Source: Marivirga arenosa
GTDB lineage: Bacteria; Bacteroidota; Bacteroidia; Cytophagales; Cyclobacteriaceae
Assembly: GCF_030503895.2 (NCBI RefSeq)
Contig: NZ_CP129970.2
Location: 1,862,001 to 1,926,000, forward strand
Length of the DNA: 64,000 nucleotides
Reading direction: 5' to 3'
A program made the position numbers and the translations under genes. Below are positions 55,630 to 63,715 of this stretch, one piece after another; position 1 is the stretch's first letter; each line of letters begins with the position of its first letter. Below the pieces are notes generated by a model. It saw only the letters and a list, made by a program, of their open reading frames with translations. It was not told the DNA's origin and did not search any database.

Positions 55630-56232
55630 ATGAAAAATTTAAACATTCAAAAAACGGTCTTCGCTTTCTTCATGATGGCATTACCCTTAATGAGCTTTGC
55701 CGATGGTTTCCCATTTGTGAAACTTACAACTAAGGAAAATAAATTGATCACTTTAAGAGTAACCTCTGGTGAATCTGACTTTACAAATATTAAGTTAAAA
55801 AATCAATTTGGTAAAGTGATTTACAGTGAGACTGTGAAGAACGAAAATGGAATTCTTAAAAACTTTGATTTAAAGCATTTAGAGTCTGGTCAATATATGA
55901 TTGAGTTAGAAAACGCTTTAAACATAGAAATTTTACCTATTAAAGTTACTTATGATAACGTAACTGTCGATAAAGAGAGTTTCAACACTATTTATAAGCC
56001 ATTTATTAAGGCAAATGAAAATGGTATTGTAGATTTTAATTTTCTAAATCTGAATTCAAAACCAGCTTCTATATTGATTATCAATAACAAAGGCAATGTG
56101 GTTTACAAAGAAGATTTAGATAAAAACCTTGAAATAGAGAAAAGATATGACCTTTCATCATTAGAAAAAGGAAATTATCAATTTCTAGTTCAAACCAGCG
56201 ATAGAAACTTTAAACAAGTAATCGCTCTTTAA
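55630..56232 (+). CDS. secreted protein with two sorting-domain-like beta-sandwiches
   Basis: From the ATG at 55630 (200 residues) a signal peptide (VFAFFMMALPLMSFAD) precedes two similar domains. Each has the pattern of T9SS C-terminal/DUF3244-like modules: ITLRVTSGESDFTNIKLKNQ, FGKVIYSETV, LKHLESGQYMIELEN in the first; ASILIINNKGNVVYKEDL, LSSLEKGNYQFLVQ in the second. The last could act as a type A T9SS sorting signal, or both may be structural. No enzymatic domain is present. It has a strong promoter and terminator of its own, suggesting high expression. Function unknown. Confidence 0.75.
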   Translation: MKNLNIQKTVFAFFMMALPLMSFADGFPFVKLTTKENKLITLRVTSGESDFTNIKLKNQFGKVIYSETVKNENGILKNFDLKHLESGQYMIELENALNIEILPIKVTYDNVTVDKESFNTIYKPFIKANENGIVDFNFLNLNSKPASILIINNKGNVVYKEDLDKNLEIEKRYDLSSLEKGNYQFLVQTSDRNFKQVIAL

Positions 56233-56262
56233 TTTAGTATTCAATTAGTCGTTTCCATAGTA

Positions 56263-56298
56263 GGGCTCGCCATTGGAGAATGGCGGGCTTTTTTTATG
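56263..56298 (+). terminator. rho-independent terminator
   Basis: GCTCGCCATT and AATGGCGGGC form a 10-bp stem (one G-T pair) with a GGAG loop, followed by seven T. It ends the secreted beta-sandwich transcript. Confidence 0.88.
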
Positions 56299-56306
56299 CT
56301 CAAAAA

Positions 56307-56993
56307 TTAAGCGTATTTTTTAGGTTGCTTTTCTTTTATTTCAATCCTTTTCACTCCACCGTAGATAAAAATTGTCGCAACCGCCATAAGGGTGTGGCTT
56401 ATCGATAAATAATTAAACCATCTATGAATGCTAAATTCAGTTGCAAAAACTAATGCTGAAAGTGCCGCAAACCCTAAACCTGCCATAATATATTGAGTGG
56501 AGAGATTTTTGGTTTTCAAGAATAACATGAATTCAATTACAAGCACAACAAACATTAATCCGTAGCCAGAATGTAGCTGTACGTAAAAGAAATCTAGGGT
56601 ATAAAAAACAAGTCCTAAGAAAATTAGAAACTCTATTATATTAACTACCCCCAGTATTTTCACATATTTCTTATTGAGTACTATTCTAGTATGTTCAATA
56701 GCTCCTCTTTCAATTAGCATTATAGCGAACATACTTATTATCCAGCCTACCAATTTCCAGGCTTTACTGAATTCATAATAAAAAGCATGACCAATCAATC
56801 CACCAAATGTGGTGGCAAGTCCCATAATTAAAAAGTAATATTTGAAATATAGGTATACCTTCTCTTTTCTATTTTCTTGCTGCATTTTGAAAAAATATAG
56901 AAAGCATAAAAAGCTAACAAGCAAGTCTGTGAGTGTAACGATTGGCTCATCAATTCTAATTCCAAATAATTCTATCTGAACAATGTCTTCCAT
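56307..56993 (-). CDS. seven-helix membrane protein, family uncertain (228 aa)
   Basis: About seven hydrophobic segments cover the protein, with a short polar C-terminal tail (KRIEIKEKQPKKYA). Polar residues stand out inside helices: ATTFGGLIGHAFYY near residue 65, ERGAIEHTRIV near residue 97, and HRWFNYLSISHTLM near residue 195. This spread of His with Ser and Asp/Glu recalls, weakly, the CREST hydrolase group (alkaline ceramidase, PAQR receptors), but no exact motif match can be claimed. No family was recognised with confidence. Transcribed alone. Confidence 0.65.
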   Translation of the reverse strand: MEDIVQIELFGIRIDEPIVTLTDLLVSFLCFLYFFKMQQENRKEKVYLYFKYYFLIMGLATTFGGLIGHAFYYEFSKAWKLVGWIISMFAIMLIERGAIEHTRIVLNKKYVKILGVVNIIEFLIFLGLVFYTLDFFYVQLHSGYGLMFVVLVIEFMLFLKTKNLSTQYIMAGLGFAALSALVFATEFSIHRWFNYLSISHTLMAVATIFIYGGVKRIEIKEKQPKKYA

Positions 56994-57138
56994 ATACTAA
57001 TAATCGATTAATTGATATAATTGTTACTGTTGTAACTGTAGAGAAGGCTTTATATTGCTGATAAATTATTTTAGAGTAGGTAATAATGAAAAACTTTTGC
57101 GTTATTCGTTATAGCATAACAGTGAATGAATAATAGTA

Positions 57139-58362
57139 ATGGTTAATCCTTCGGAAAATCCTTTCATGGGAAATGCATCTTCCTTTTATCAAAGTAAAGC
57201 AGCTTTAAAATGGATTGCCTTAGCATTTTCACTTATTATCGGTTTTGCCTCAGTATTATATACCAATAGTATAGTAGAAGAATTGAAAGAAAGAGAAGAG
57301 CGATATATTGAGCTTTTTGCCAATACACTTGCCTATACTAGTGATTCAGATAATAGTGAGAACCTAATTTTTATATTTCAGGAAATTGTAACCCCCAATA
57401 ACTCAATTCCTGTAATTGTGGTAGATGCCAATGGGAATCCCAGTATTTTTAGGAATATAGAGGTAGATAGCAGCAAAAATGATCAGGAAGCCATGGCTAA
57501 AATCCTTAAAAAGGAATTGAAGATCATGGAGCAAGAATATGAACCCATTGCCATATCGGGTACTGATCCGGATGACCCCAGTAGTTATCAGTACATATAT
57601 TACAGAAACTCTGATTTGATTTATAGACTTCGCTACTATCCTTATATTCAATTATCAGTAATCGCAGCCTTTGTCTTTTTTGGATATGTTTCGTTTTCAT
57701 ATTCCCGTAAAGCAGAGCAGAATCAGGTTTGGGTTGGGCTGGCAAAAGAAACCGCTCATCAATTAGGAACGCCACTATCTTCATTAATGGCCTGGTTGGA
57801 GATCATGAAAATAGATGATGATCTCAAAGATAAAGAGGTGACTAAGGAATTAGAGAAGGATATTAGTAAGCTTGAGCTGATCACCTCACGCTTTTCAAGT
57901 ATTGGTTCGGTTCCAGTATTAAGAGACGAGAATATTTCAAAGCTTATTAAGGCTACAGTAAATTATCTTCAAAAAAGAACTTCAAAGAAAGTTTTTATTG
58001 ACTTTATCTGTAAAGACGATGTCATCTCAGCAGATATAAATAAACCGCTATTCGATTGGGTGATTGAAAACCTATGTAAAAATGCAATTGATGCTATGAG
58101 TGGAGAAGGTGAAATAACCATTACCTTAAAAGAAGGAAAATATGGAGATGCTTTGATAGATATTAAAGACACTGGAAAAGGAATTCCTTCTAGTAAGATA
58201 AAAGAGATTTTCCAGCCCGGTTTTTCAACTAAGAAGAGAGGATGGGGACTTGGACTTACACTAGCAAAACGAATCATTGAAAATTATCACAACGGTAAAA
58301 TTTTTGTAAAAGAATCTGTAGTGAATAGAGGAACTACCTTCCGCATTATTTTAAAGCGGTAG
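57139..58362 (+). CDS. sensor histidine kinase with periplasmic sensor domain
   Basis: The 407-residue kinase has two membrane helices (about residues 27-45, ALAFSLIIGFASVLY, and 175-192, SVIAAFVFFGYVSFSY) enclosing a periplasmic domain of about 125 residues. A HisKA-like motif KETAHQLGTPLSSLMAWLE follows, with phospho-acceptor His207. The catalytic domain has the N box ENLCKNAIDAM, DTGKGIP, a GFSTKKRGWGLGLTLAKRII region and TTFRIIL. The HQLGTP variant and the lack of an adjacent response regulator mark it as an orphan kinase of a type common in Cytophagales. Signal unknown. Confidence 0.93.
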   Translation: MVNPSENPFMGNASSFYQSKAALKWIALAFSLIIGFASVLYTNSIVEELKEREERYIELFANTLAYTSDSDNSENLIFIFQEIVTPNNSIPVIVVDANGNPSIFRNIEVDSSKNDQEAMAKILKKELKIMEQEYEPIAISGTDPDDPSSYQYIYYRNSDLIYRLRYYPYIQLSVIAAFVFFGYVSFSYSRKAEQNQVWVGLAKETAHQLGTPLSSLMAWLEIMKIDDDLKDKEVTKELEKDISKLELITSRFSSIGSVPVLRDENISKLIKATVNYLQKRTSKKVFIDFICKDDVISADINKPLFDWVIENLCKNAIDAMSGEGEITITLKEGKYGDALIDIKDTGKGIPSSKIKEIFQPGFSTKKRGWGLGLTLAKRIIENYHNGKIFVKESVVNRGTTFRIILKR

Positions 58363-58403
58363 TTAACTTTCCCTGATAAATTCATTTGATTTTAATAAAA
58401 ATA

Positions 58404-58432
58404 TTGAAATTCAGCATTTTTAATTACTTTTG
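58404..58432 (+). promoter_or_regulatory. Bacteroidota-type promoter, near-leaderless
   Basis: TTG at 58404-58406, 18 bases, then TACTTTTG at 58425-58432: an excellent match to the Bacteroidota consensus. The predicted transcription start is only a few bases before the ATG at 58444. Confidence 0.75.
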
Positions 58433-58443
58433 CATTCCGAAGA

Positions 58444-58794
58444 ATGAAAAGAACAAATAACATACAATCAATTAAGAAGTCGGCCAGTCTATTGTTTGGA
58501 CTTGCAATGGCTTTGCTGATGTTTTTTCAGCAACCGTATGTTGTGGATGCTAATGATACTGTAGAAAGAACAGAGCAAAGTGATCAGGAAAAGCCAGAAG
58601 CTGAATATCAGATTATGGCCTATGATTTATTGCTTCCTGCTATGCAGTTTAACTTATTTCATTCATTTGATTTATTGAATGAAATAAGCGTTCCGGAAAA
58701 GATCGATTTTTCTTTGATGGAATATGTTGAAAAAGCTTATCATAATTACTTTCATACGCTTTTTCAACTCATCATATCGCCTAATGCACCCTAA
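58444..58794 (+). CDS. small exported or membrane-anchored protein (116 aa)
   Basis: The product has a basic N-terminus (KRTNNIQSIKKSA), a hydrophobic segment (SLLFGLAMALLMFFQQPYV) that may be a signal peptide or anchor, an acidic linker (DTVERTEQSDQEKPEAEYQ), then an aromatic-rich helical part (AMQFNLFHSFDLLNEI, EYVEKAYHNYFHTLFQLI). No family was recognised. A near-perfect promoter directly upstream and its place 138 bases before secDF support a real gene. A role connected to SecDF is possible but only from location. Confidence 0.7.
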   Translation: MKRTNNIQSIKKSASLLFGLAMALLMFFQQPYVVDANDTVERTEQSDQEKPEAEYQIMAYDLLLPAMQFNLFHSFDLLNEISVPEKIDFSLMEYVEKAYHNYFHTLFQLIISPNAP

Positions 58795-58932
58795 GCATTA
58801 GCTTTTTTCACAATAAACAGATCTATTCCGATCTGAACAATTACTTAAAATTTAATTCAATTTACTAATCAATATGAAGTCATATTTATGTTAAAATATG
58901 ATTTCGAAACTTAATTTAATAATACAATAAAC

Positions 58933-61926
58933 ATGAAGAACAGAGGATTTATAGTGTTTATGACTGTAATAGTTACATTATTATGTATCTATTATTTGTC
59001 ATTCACTTTTGTGTCGAACGGCATTAAAGATGATGCCACAGCTTATGCTACAGATCAAGAAGGGAATATCAATTATTCTCAAAGACAAGAATATTTAGAT
59101 TCTGTATACAATGTACCCGTTTATAATCTTTTAGGAGCTGAATTTACCTACAAAGAAGTACAGGACATGGAGTTAAATCTTGGTCTTGATTTACAAGGTG
59201 GAATGCACGTTACTCTTGAGGTATCACCAGTTGATATAATCAAAGGTTTAAGTGGTAATAATGAAGATGAAGGTTTTAATCAGGCTTTAGAAACAGCTAA
59301 AGAAAGACAAAAAACTAGCCAAAACAGTTTTGTAGATTTATTCTATCAGGCTTTCCAGGAAGAATATCCTGATAAAAAGTTAAGCGAATTCTTTGCTACT
59401 TCAGCGAACAGAGAGAGAATTAGCTTCCAAACAGAAGACAGCGAAGTAATGAGAATTATTCGTTCAGAAGTGGATGATGCTATTGATCGTTCTTTTGAAA
59501 TCTTAAGAACTAGGATTGATAGATTTGGTACATCACAGCCAAATATTCAGAAATTAGAAAATACAGGAAGAATTCAAATCGAGCTTCCAGGTGTAGATAA
59601 CCCAGAAAGAGTTAGAAAATTATTACAAGGGGTTGCTAAGCTTGAATTCTTACAAGTTGTTGAAGTAAATGAGGTTTCTGATGCTTTAGGTGCAGCTAAT
59701 GAATTAATAGTAGAAGAACAAAAAGCTAAGCAAAGCAATGAATTAGGTTCTGAGGATGCAAAAGATGTTTCTGAAGAGGAAAGTGCGGATTTAGCAGATT
59801 TATTATCAGAAGATGAAACTGATACTACAGCAGTTGCTGAGGGTGATTCAACGGATGCAAGTCTTGATTCATTAGAAAATGCTCAAAATGTATCTCCATT
59901 ATTCAGCTTAATTAGAAGCCAATATGGTTTAGTATATGAAGTTACCGATACAGCTAAAATTAATGACATTATTCAAAGAGAAGATGTTCAAGCTTTATTC
60001 CCAAGAAACACAAGATTAATTTGGGATGTTAAGCCAAGAAAGTTAGATGATGGTACTGAGTTATTAGAACTTTATGTAGTAAGAACTTTAAGAAATAACC
60101 AAGCCATGTTAACGGGAGAGGTTATTAATGACGCAAGACAAACTTTTGATCAAGTTGGTCAGCCTGCCGTAGACATGAGCATGGATGCTACAGGTGCTAG
60201 AAAATGGGCGAAAATTACCAGAGAAAACATCAATAAAAGAATTGCAATAGTTCTAGATAATTATGTGTATTCTGCTCCAAATGTAAATGTTGAGATTCCT
60301 AATGGTAAATCTATCATTGAAGGTAATTTCACTATTGAAGAAGCTAAAGATTTAGCGAATATCTTAAAAGCAGGTTCATTACCAGCGCCAACTAGAATTG
60401 TAGAAGAAGCGATTATTGGTCCAACATTAGGTAAAGAAGCAAGAGCACAAGGTATTATTTCAATTGTTGCTGGTTTAGCAATGGTATTGATTTTCATGGT
60501 AGCCTACTACGCTAAAGGTGGTTTAATTGCAAACATTGCCTTAGTATTTAACATCTTCTTTATCTTAGGAATTTTAGCACAATTAAATGCTGCTTTAACC
60601 TTACCAGGTATTGCCGGTATTGTGTTAACAATTGGTATGTCAATTGATGCGAACGTACTTATCTTCGAGCGTATCAGAGAAGAAATGAGAGGTGGATCTC
60701 CTTTATTAAAAGCGATATCAGCGGGTTACTCTAAAGCCTATAGCTCAATTGTGGATGCGAACGTAACTACCTTCTTAACGGGTGCTATTTTATACTGGTT
60801 AGGCCAGGGTCCTGTTAAAGGATTTGCGATTACTTTAATGATTGGTATTGCATGTTCATTCTTCTCAGCGGTATTCATCACCAGAGTAATTGTGAGCTGG
60901 ATGAGCAAAAAAGGTGATCAGTCTAAGATTTCTTTCGCGACTCCATTCTCTAAAAACTTATTAACCAACATCTCTGCTAACTTTATGAGTAAGAGAAAAA
61001 TGGCCTATATCGGTTCTGGTATTGTAATCGTGATTGGTGTTGTTTTAATGGTTACGAAAGGTTTAACATTCGGTGTTGACTTCACAGGGGGTCGTTCTTA
61101 TGTAGTAAGATTTGCTGACCAAGTTGAAACTACCAGCCTTAAAGTTGCTTTGGATGGTACTTTAGAAGATGCAGGTACTGAGGTGAAAACTTATGGTGCG
61201 AACAATATCTTGAAAGTAACTACTTCTTATTTAGTGAATGAAGAATCTACTGAAGCGGATAATGAAGTGAAATCAAAAATCATTGATGGTATCGCTCAAG
61301 CAACTGGAATGAGCTATGTTGAGACTGAGTCAGCAATGGGAGATAATGATTTCACCATCAGCGGTTCATCAAAAGTAGGTGCTACTATTGCGGATGATAT
61401 CAGAAACTCATCACAGGAGTCTGTAATATTTGCCTTAATCGCAATCTTTATCTATATCTTAATCAGATTTAGAAGATGGCAGTTTGGTTTAGGTGCTGTT
61501 GTTGCCTTATTCCACGATACATTATTTGTATTATCTGCTTTTGCGATTGCTAAACTATTAGGTTTCTCATTCGAAATCGATCAGGTATTTATTGCGGCAA
61601 TCTTAACCGTTATTGGTTATTCAATTAACGATACCGTGGTTGTATTTGATAGAATTAGAGAGACATTAGGTGTTAAGTCAAAAGCTTCTAATGTGGAAAC
61701 TTTCAATATGGCGATTAATAATACGATCAGTAGAACCTTAATGACTTCCATCACGACATTGGTTGTAATCTTAATCTTATTCATCTTTGGTGGTGAGGTA
61801 TTAAGAGGATTCTCTTTCGCTTTATTAGTAGGTATTTTAGTGGGTACTTATTCGTCAATCTTTATTGCAACTCCAGTAGTATTGGATTTAGCAAAAGGTA
61901 GTAAAAAGAAACAAGTAGAAGCTTAA
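58933..61926 (+). CDS. secDF: protein translocase subunit SecDF (fused)
   Basis: Proton-driven partner of SecYEG that pulls proteins across the inner membrane. One 997-residue chain carries both halves. SecD: first helix near residues 7-25, the D1 motif LGLDLQGGMHVTLEV near residue 90, P1 domain, then six helices with GIVLTIGMSIDANVLIFERI. SecF from about residue 690: TFGVDFTGGRSYVVRF, then SINDTVVVFDRIRETL and the final helices. An acidic low-complexity insert (about residues 275-310, SEEESADLADLLSEDETDTT) in P1 is typical of Bacteroidota SecDF. It is transcribed after the small secreted gene and ends in a terminator. Confidence 0.96.
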   Translation: MKNRGFIVFMTVIVTLLCIYYLSFTFVSNGIKDDATAYATDQEGNINYSQRQEYLDSVYNVPVYNLLGAEFTYKEVQDMELNLGLDLQGGMHVTLEVSPVDIIKGLSGNNEDEGFNQALETAKERQKTSQNSFVDLFYQAFQEEYPDKKLSEFFATSANRERISFQTEDSEVMRIIRSEVDDAIDRSFEILRTRIDRFGTSQPNIQKLENTGRIQIELPGVDNPERVRKLLQGVAKLEFLQVVEVNEVSDALGAANELIVEEQKAKQSNELGSEDAKDVSEEESADLADLLSEDETDTTAVAEGDSTDASLDSLENAQNVSPLFSLIRSQYGLVYEVTDTAKINDIIQREDVQALFPRNTRLIWDVKPRKLDDGTELLELYVVRTLRNNQAMLTGEVINDARQTFDQVGQPAVDMSMDATGARKWAKITRENINKRIAIVLDNYVYSAPNVNVEIPNGKSIIEGNFTIEEAKDLANILKAGSLPAPTRIVEEAIIGPTLGKEARAQGIISIVAGLAMVLIFMVAYYAKGGLIANIALVFNIFFILGILAQLNAALTLPGIAGIVLTIGMSIDANVLIFERIREEMRGGSPLLKAISAGYSKAYSSIVDANVTTFLTGAILYWLGQGPVKGFAITLMIGIACSFFSAVFITRVIVSWMSKKGDQSKISFATPFSKNLLTNISANFMSKRKMAYIGSGIVIVIGVVLMVTKGLTFGVDFTGGRSYVVRFADQVETTSLKVALDGTLEDAGTEVKTYGANNILKVTTSYLVNEESTEADNEVKSKIIDGIAQATGMSYVETESAMGDNDFTISGSSKVGATIADDIRNSSQESVIFALIAIFIYILIRFRRWQFGLGAVVALFHDTLFVLSAFAIAKLLGFSFEIDQVFIAAILTVIGYSINDTVVVFDRIRETLGVKSKASNVETFNMAINNTISRTLMTSITTLVVILILFIFGGEVLRGFSFALLVGILVGTYSSIFIATPVVLDLAKGSKKKQVEA

Positions 61927-61950
61927 AAAATAGATTAAGTTTAAATGTAA

Positions 61951-61987
61951 AAAGCCGGATCAATTCATTTGATTCGGCTTTTTTTAT
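61951..61987 (+). terminator. rho-independent terminator of secDF
   Basis: AAGCCG-GATCAA and TTGATTCGGCTT form a roughly 12-bp stem with one mismatch and a short loop, followed by TTTTTATT. Confidence 0.85.
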
Positions 61988-62291
61988 TGTCGTATTTCAG
62001 TCTGAAGGAGTAACTTACTTTGGGATATTCTAATAGAAAGATGGTAGCTAAGATAAGGCAATAGCTTTTAATGTGTTGCTAGGTTTATTTAGCTCTATTG
62101 TTCACTCTTGACCTGTTAAATATCAATTACCAGCAATATTTGATATAATTAAAAAGCTGTAAAAGTAAAAGAGCTAGGGTTGTAGTGATCATTTGAAATA
62201 ACGAAACAAAGTATTATCTATAGAATACTTTGTTAGAATTTCGTTTATTATCATTCTACTACAATAAAAAGGTTTTTAAGAGGAAAAGTAA
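61988..62291. other. intergenic region without recognised gene
   Basis: About 300 AT-rich bases between the secDF terminator and a small convergent membrane-protein gene. Only very short ORFs are present, and no RNA gene, clear promoter or repeat was seen. Confidence 0.5.
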
Positions 62292-62459
62292 CTAACTAAC
62301 GGATCTGTTTTTTGACCTAATTTTACCTGTCACCAGCAATGAGATTCCTGCTCCAAGTAAGACACCTGAAATGAAATCCGTCCCCTCATTTTTGAAGGGA
62401 AACTGCAAAAGAATACCAATTATTAACATAATTAAACCAATGATTCTTATTTTATTCAT
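62292..62459 (-). CDS. small membrane protein (55 aa)
   Basis: On the minus strand an ATG at 62459, preceded by AAAAAGAA, opens 55 codons to a TAG at 62292-62294. The product has two hydrophobic helices (IIGLIMLIIGILLQFPF and ISGVLLGAGISLLVTG) joined by KNEGTDF, and a basic tail (KIRSKNRS). Short two-helix proteins of this layout are common in Bacteroidota, often annotated as hypothetical. The 81-bp repeated leader lies immediately upstream. Function unknown. Confidence 0.55.
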   Translation of the reverse strand: MNKIRIIGLIMLIIGILLQFPFKNEGTDFISGVLLGAGISLLVTGKIRSKNRSVS

Positions 62460-62464
62460 GCTTT

Positions 62465-62545
62465 ATTCTTTTTAATTTAATAATATTTCTGCCCATTAAA
62501 GCTAATGACCAGTCTCGTGCTTCTGGGCTCTCAAATCTAGGTAAT
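62465..62545 (-). repeat. 81-bp direct repeat, copy A (leader of 55-aa gene)
   Basis: Identical at 78 of 81 positions to the copy at 63593-63673, same orientation, ending a few bases before a start codon and containing the AAAAAGAA ribosome-binding sequence. Small inverted repeats (CATTA/TAATG) occur inside. The three differences all fall in third codon positions of one reading frame on the minus strand (peptide LPRFESPEARDWSLALMGRN and onward). Confidence 0.9.
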
Positions 62546-62814
62546 ATTGTTTGAATTGAAAGCACGAATAGCTGGCCTCATAAAAATTTGCTATAAAATG
62601 AGCCCTCAAGCAACTTATATGCAATTCTTCAACTCGTTTTATATTCAATCAGAGTAACAAATGATTTTAGCAGTTGTTAAATTAATGATTGAAATTACTA
62701 ATTTCTGTCAATTTGCTAGCAGATAAATTATAAGACAGGAATTAAATACAAGGATTGTATAAGTGTAGTTCGACCGACAGCGCGTATTATTGCTCATACT
62801 TTATTTCAGTCTTT
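62546..62814. other. intergenic region without recognised gene
   Basis: About 270 bases between repeat copy A and the hydrolase lipoprotein stop. No ORF over 20 codons with support. A short GC-richer patch (GTTCGACCGACAGCGCG at about 62767-62783) stands out in otherwise AT-rich DNA and shares ten bases with the nearby S9 peptidase 3' end; it may be a gene remnant. Confidence 0.4.
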
Positions 62815-63594
62815 TTATTCAAGAACATATAGACAAAATGGGAGAAGGTTATTGTAAAAGCCAAGCTCTGACATAGAAGGATATCCTTGGTTCTCGAGTA
62901 ACCTTGAATCTTCTTCATTGAAGCCTAAATCTCTATAAATGTCTATTATCTTTTGTCCTTCATTAGGGTCATGCTGTCCGTCATTATTGATTTTATTCTG
63001 TGTATAAGACATTCTTATAGGTGGAGAATTGATGGTTACTAAATTACCAGCAAAATCATTTACATCATCAAGATTGCCAGCTGCATCTCCATGATAGATT
63101 CCTTTAATACCAGAAGCACCGCTATGTGCTAACCTCCAGCTTGCAATTGTCCCTCTTGAATGGCCACCAATGATAACATTTGACAAATCTAAATTATAGG
63201 TTTTTGCATTACTCTTAACCCATTCAAACATTAAGTCAGCATCATCTAATATGTCCAAAATATTAGATTCATCCATTTGTTTTATGGATTCCCAACTGAT
63301 GATAGAAATTCCATTTTCTAGCAAAGTGGTAATAAATGGTTCATATTTTTCATGGGCGTCCATGTAGGTATGTCCATTACCATGCGCCCATATATAAACA
63401 GGCGTTGGTTCATTTGCTTCAGCTTGATAGATATTGAGCCATTGACCATCATTGCCAGTGTAGTTTTCTATATTTCCATATAGAATTTTTAAGTGATATT
63501 CCTCATCATGAGACTTGTTAATAACATCTTTTTTGCAACTAAATAGAGATGTAATTATGAGTATTACCGCTATTTTTTGAAAAATATTATTCAT
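62815..63594 (-). CDS. alpha/beta-hydrolase lipoprotein
   Basis: From the ATG at 63594 the 259-residue protein has a lipoprotein signal (IAVILIITSLFSCKKD). An alpha/beta-hydrolase domain follows, with oxyanion-loop region YIWAHGNGHTYMD, a nucleophile elbow GGHSRGT (GxSxG) near residue 140, and candidate acid/His positions in DGQHDPNEGQK. Esterase or acyl-hydrolase activity is likely; the substrate is unknown. An in-frame extension back to 63696 reads through the 81-bp repeat (LPRFESPEARDWSLALMGRN...), but the signal peptide and AAAAAGAA support 63594. It lies just behind the S9 peptidase on the same strand. Confidence 0.75.
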   Translation of the reverse strand: MNNIFQKIAVILIITSLFSCKKDVINKSHDEEYHLKILYGNIENYTGNDGQWLNIYQAEANEPTPVYIWAHGNGHTYMDAHEKYEPFITTLLENGISIISWESIKQMDESNILDILDDADLMFEWVKSNAKTYNLDLSNVIIGGHSRGTIASWRLAHSGASGIKGIYHGDAAGNLDDVNDFAGNLVTINSPPIRMSYTQNKINNDGQHDPNEGQKIIDIYRDLGFNEEDSRLLENQGYPSMSELGFYNNLLPFCLYVLE

Positions 63595-63673
63595 TCTTTT
63601 TAATTTAATAATGTTTCTGCCCATTAAAGCTAATGACCAGTCTCGTGCTTCTGGACTTTCAAATCTAGGTAAT
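63593..63673 (-). repeat. 81-bp direct repeat, copy B (leader of hydrolase lipoprotein)
   Basis: The second copy, 78 of 81 bases identical to 62465-62545. It overlaps the first bases of the hydrolase start codon and lies 42 bases after the S9 peptidase stop. The flanks of the two copies are unrelated, so the repeat has sharp ends. Confidence 0.9.
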
Positions 63674-63715
63674 CTTTCTCTAACACCTGGCAACAAGACA
63701 GCTAGCTGCCAATAG

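Noticed and set aside
62465-63673. Integron attC sites
   Set aside because: Gene-repeat-gene order in one orientation suggested attC, but the expected RYYYAAC and GTTRRRY ends and long imperfect palindrome are not seen, and no integrase gene is in the window.
63595-63696. N-terminal extension of the hydrolase lipoprotein (start at 63696)
   Set aside because: The extension equals the 81-bp repeat, also found before an unrelated gene. The signal peptide and ribosome binding site fit a start at 63594.
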